This document shows, in pieces, positions 63,361 to 64,000 of a stretch of DNA of 64,000 nt. The notes below the pieces were generated by a model. The model saw only the letters and a program-made list of their open reading frames with translations. It made no database searches and was not told the origin of the DNA. The stretch is taken from assembly GCF_025165795.1 (NCBI RefSeq), contig NZ_JAJAGO010000001.1, forward strand, positions 186,001-250,000. The letters are read 5' to 3'. Position numbers and translations under genes: made by a program. Position 1 is the stretch's first letter; the number at the start of each line of letters is the position of its first letter. This stretch comes from Streptomyces gossypii. Lineage in GTDB: Bacteria; Actinomycetota; Actinomycetes; Streptomycetales; Streptomycetaceae.

Positions 63361-63927
63361 TTAGTTGTTCACCCGGCCGAGATACTCGCCGGAGCGGGTG
63401 TCGACCTTGATCTTCTCACCGGTGGTGATGAACAGCGGCACGCCGACCTCGTAACCGGTCTCCAGCCGCGCGGGCTTGGAACCTCCGGTCGAGCGGTCAC
63501 CCTGCACGCCGGGCTCGGTGTGCTCGATCACCAGCTCGACCGCTGCGGGCAGCTCGACGAAGAGCGGGTTGCCCAGATACATGGCCACCGTCGCCTCGAA
63601 CCCCTCGATGAGGTAGTTGGCCGCGTCGCCGACGATCTCGCGGGTGATGTGGACCTGGTCATAGGTGTCCAGGTCCATGAAGACGAAGTAGTCGCCGTCC
63701 ATGTACGAGAACTGCATGCCGCGTCGGTCCACTGTGGCCGTCTCGACCTTGGTGCCGGCGTTGAAGGTCTTGTCGACCGTCTTGCCGGAGAGCACGTTCT
63801 TCAGCTTGGTGCGGACGAAGGCGGGGCCCTTACCGGGCTTGACGTGCTGGAATTCGACTACGGACCAGAGCTGGTCGCCGTCGAGCTTGAGCACCATGCC
63901 GTTCTTGAGGTCGTTCGTGGAAGCCAC
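63361..63927 (-). CDS. efp: Elongation factor P
   Basis: A 188-residue three-domain protein that helps ribosomes past polyproline. The domain I tip reads KPGKGPAF with Lys33, the palindromic loop known from actinobacteria, in which the Lys may act unmodified. [25 protein letters not shown] closes domain III. Upstream sequence 63928-64000 is mostly non-coding. Confidence 0.96.
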   Translation of the reverse strand: MASTNDLKNGMVLKLDGDQLWSVVEFQHVKPGKGPAFVRTKLKNVLSGKTVDKTFNAGTKVETATVDRRGMQFSYMDGDYFVFMDLDTYDQVHITREIVGDAANYLIEGFEATVAMYLGNPLFVELPAAVELVIEHTEPGVQGDRSTGGSKPARLETGYEVGVPLFITTGEKIKVDTRSGEYLGRVNN

Positions 63928-63982
63928 GGTTGCGGAATCTCCTGAGACTGCTGCTGCGAGACCAGGATCCGCAGCCCCATGG

Positions 63983-64000
63983 TCAGAGTGCGAGCAGCTC
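63983..64000 (-). CDS. Possible 3' end of an upstream gene (peptidase?)
   Basis: On the minus strand the last bases read Glu-Leu-Leu-Ala-Leu then a TGA at 63985-63983. In Streptomyces the gene upstream of efp is commonly an Xaa-Pro aminopeptidase with a similar ending, but five residues cannot prove it. Confidence 0.2.

Overview
The window is a stretch of a high-GC actinobacterial chromosome, almost certainly Streptomyces. Codons end overwhelmingly in G or C, GTG starts are common, genes overlap by ATGA, and the right half carries an actinobacterial core order: priA, metK, coaBC, rpoZ, gmk, the actinobacterial integration host factor, pyrF-pyrD-carB-carA-(PH-domain gene)-pyrC-pyrB-pyrR, then bldD, nusB and efp. 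BldD is a developmental regulator of sporulating actinomycetes.

Positions 1-15,000 are accessory. They hold the N-terminal part of a secreted M9 collagenase, a lipoprotein and a TOPRIM-domain protein. Next comes a two-gene arsenical unit, an ArsO-like flavoprotein followed by an ArsI-type C-As lyase, behind repeated operator-like sequences. After it lies a group of proteins without export signals: a DUF1036 protein, a 70-residue acidic protein, a trypsin-like protease, a separate 94-residue gene that matches the N-terminal region of that protease, a maleate-isomerase-like protein and a subtilisin-like protease. At 11.8-13.6 kb there are decayed mobile-element pieces (a transposase, a regulator tail and a tyrosine recombinase), ending tail to tail with a Tat-exported C39-family peptidase.

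Positions 15,000-27,300 return to ordinary metabolism. A uridine-kinase-like protein and an EccA-like AAA+ ATPase are followed by two CNNM/CorC-type membrane proteins. A riboflavin operon (ribD, ribE, ribM, ribAB, ribH) is preceded by a clear FMN riboswitch and runs on into hisE and hisG. Positions 27,500-34,700 hold an MFS transporter, an amine oxidase-nitrilase pair with an upstream AsnC-type regulator, a methyltransferase and guaB1.

Positions 35,000-46,500 carry a proline-rich membrane protein, a KhtTU-like antiporter pair, a SorC-family regulator, rpe, an rsmB-type methyltransferase, fmt, a helix-turn-helix protein and priA. The remainder, to 64,000, is nucleotide, coenzyme A and SAM biosynthesis plus core transcription and translation factors. 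In the pyrimidine operon genes overlap by 4-8 bases from pyrB to pyrF, with pyrR first. Divergent from pyrR, bldD has a textbook promoter whose -10 box is overlapped by a palindrome.

The least explained features are the protease N-terminal region repeated as a separate gene (6.8-8.1 kb), the cysteine-tailed arsenical enzymes, and tRNA halves in permuted order near 47.25 kb.
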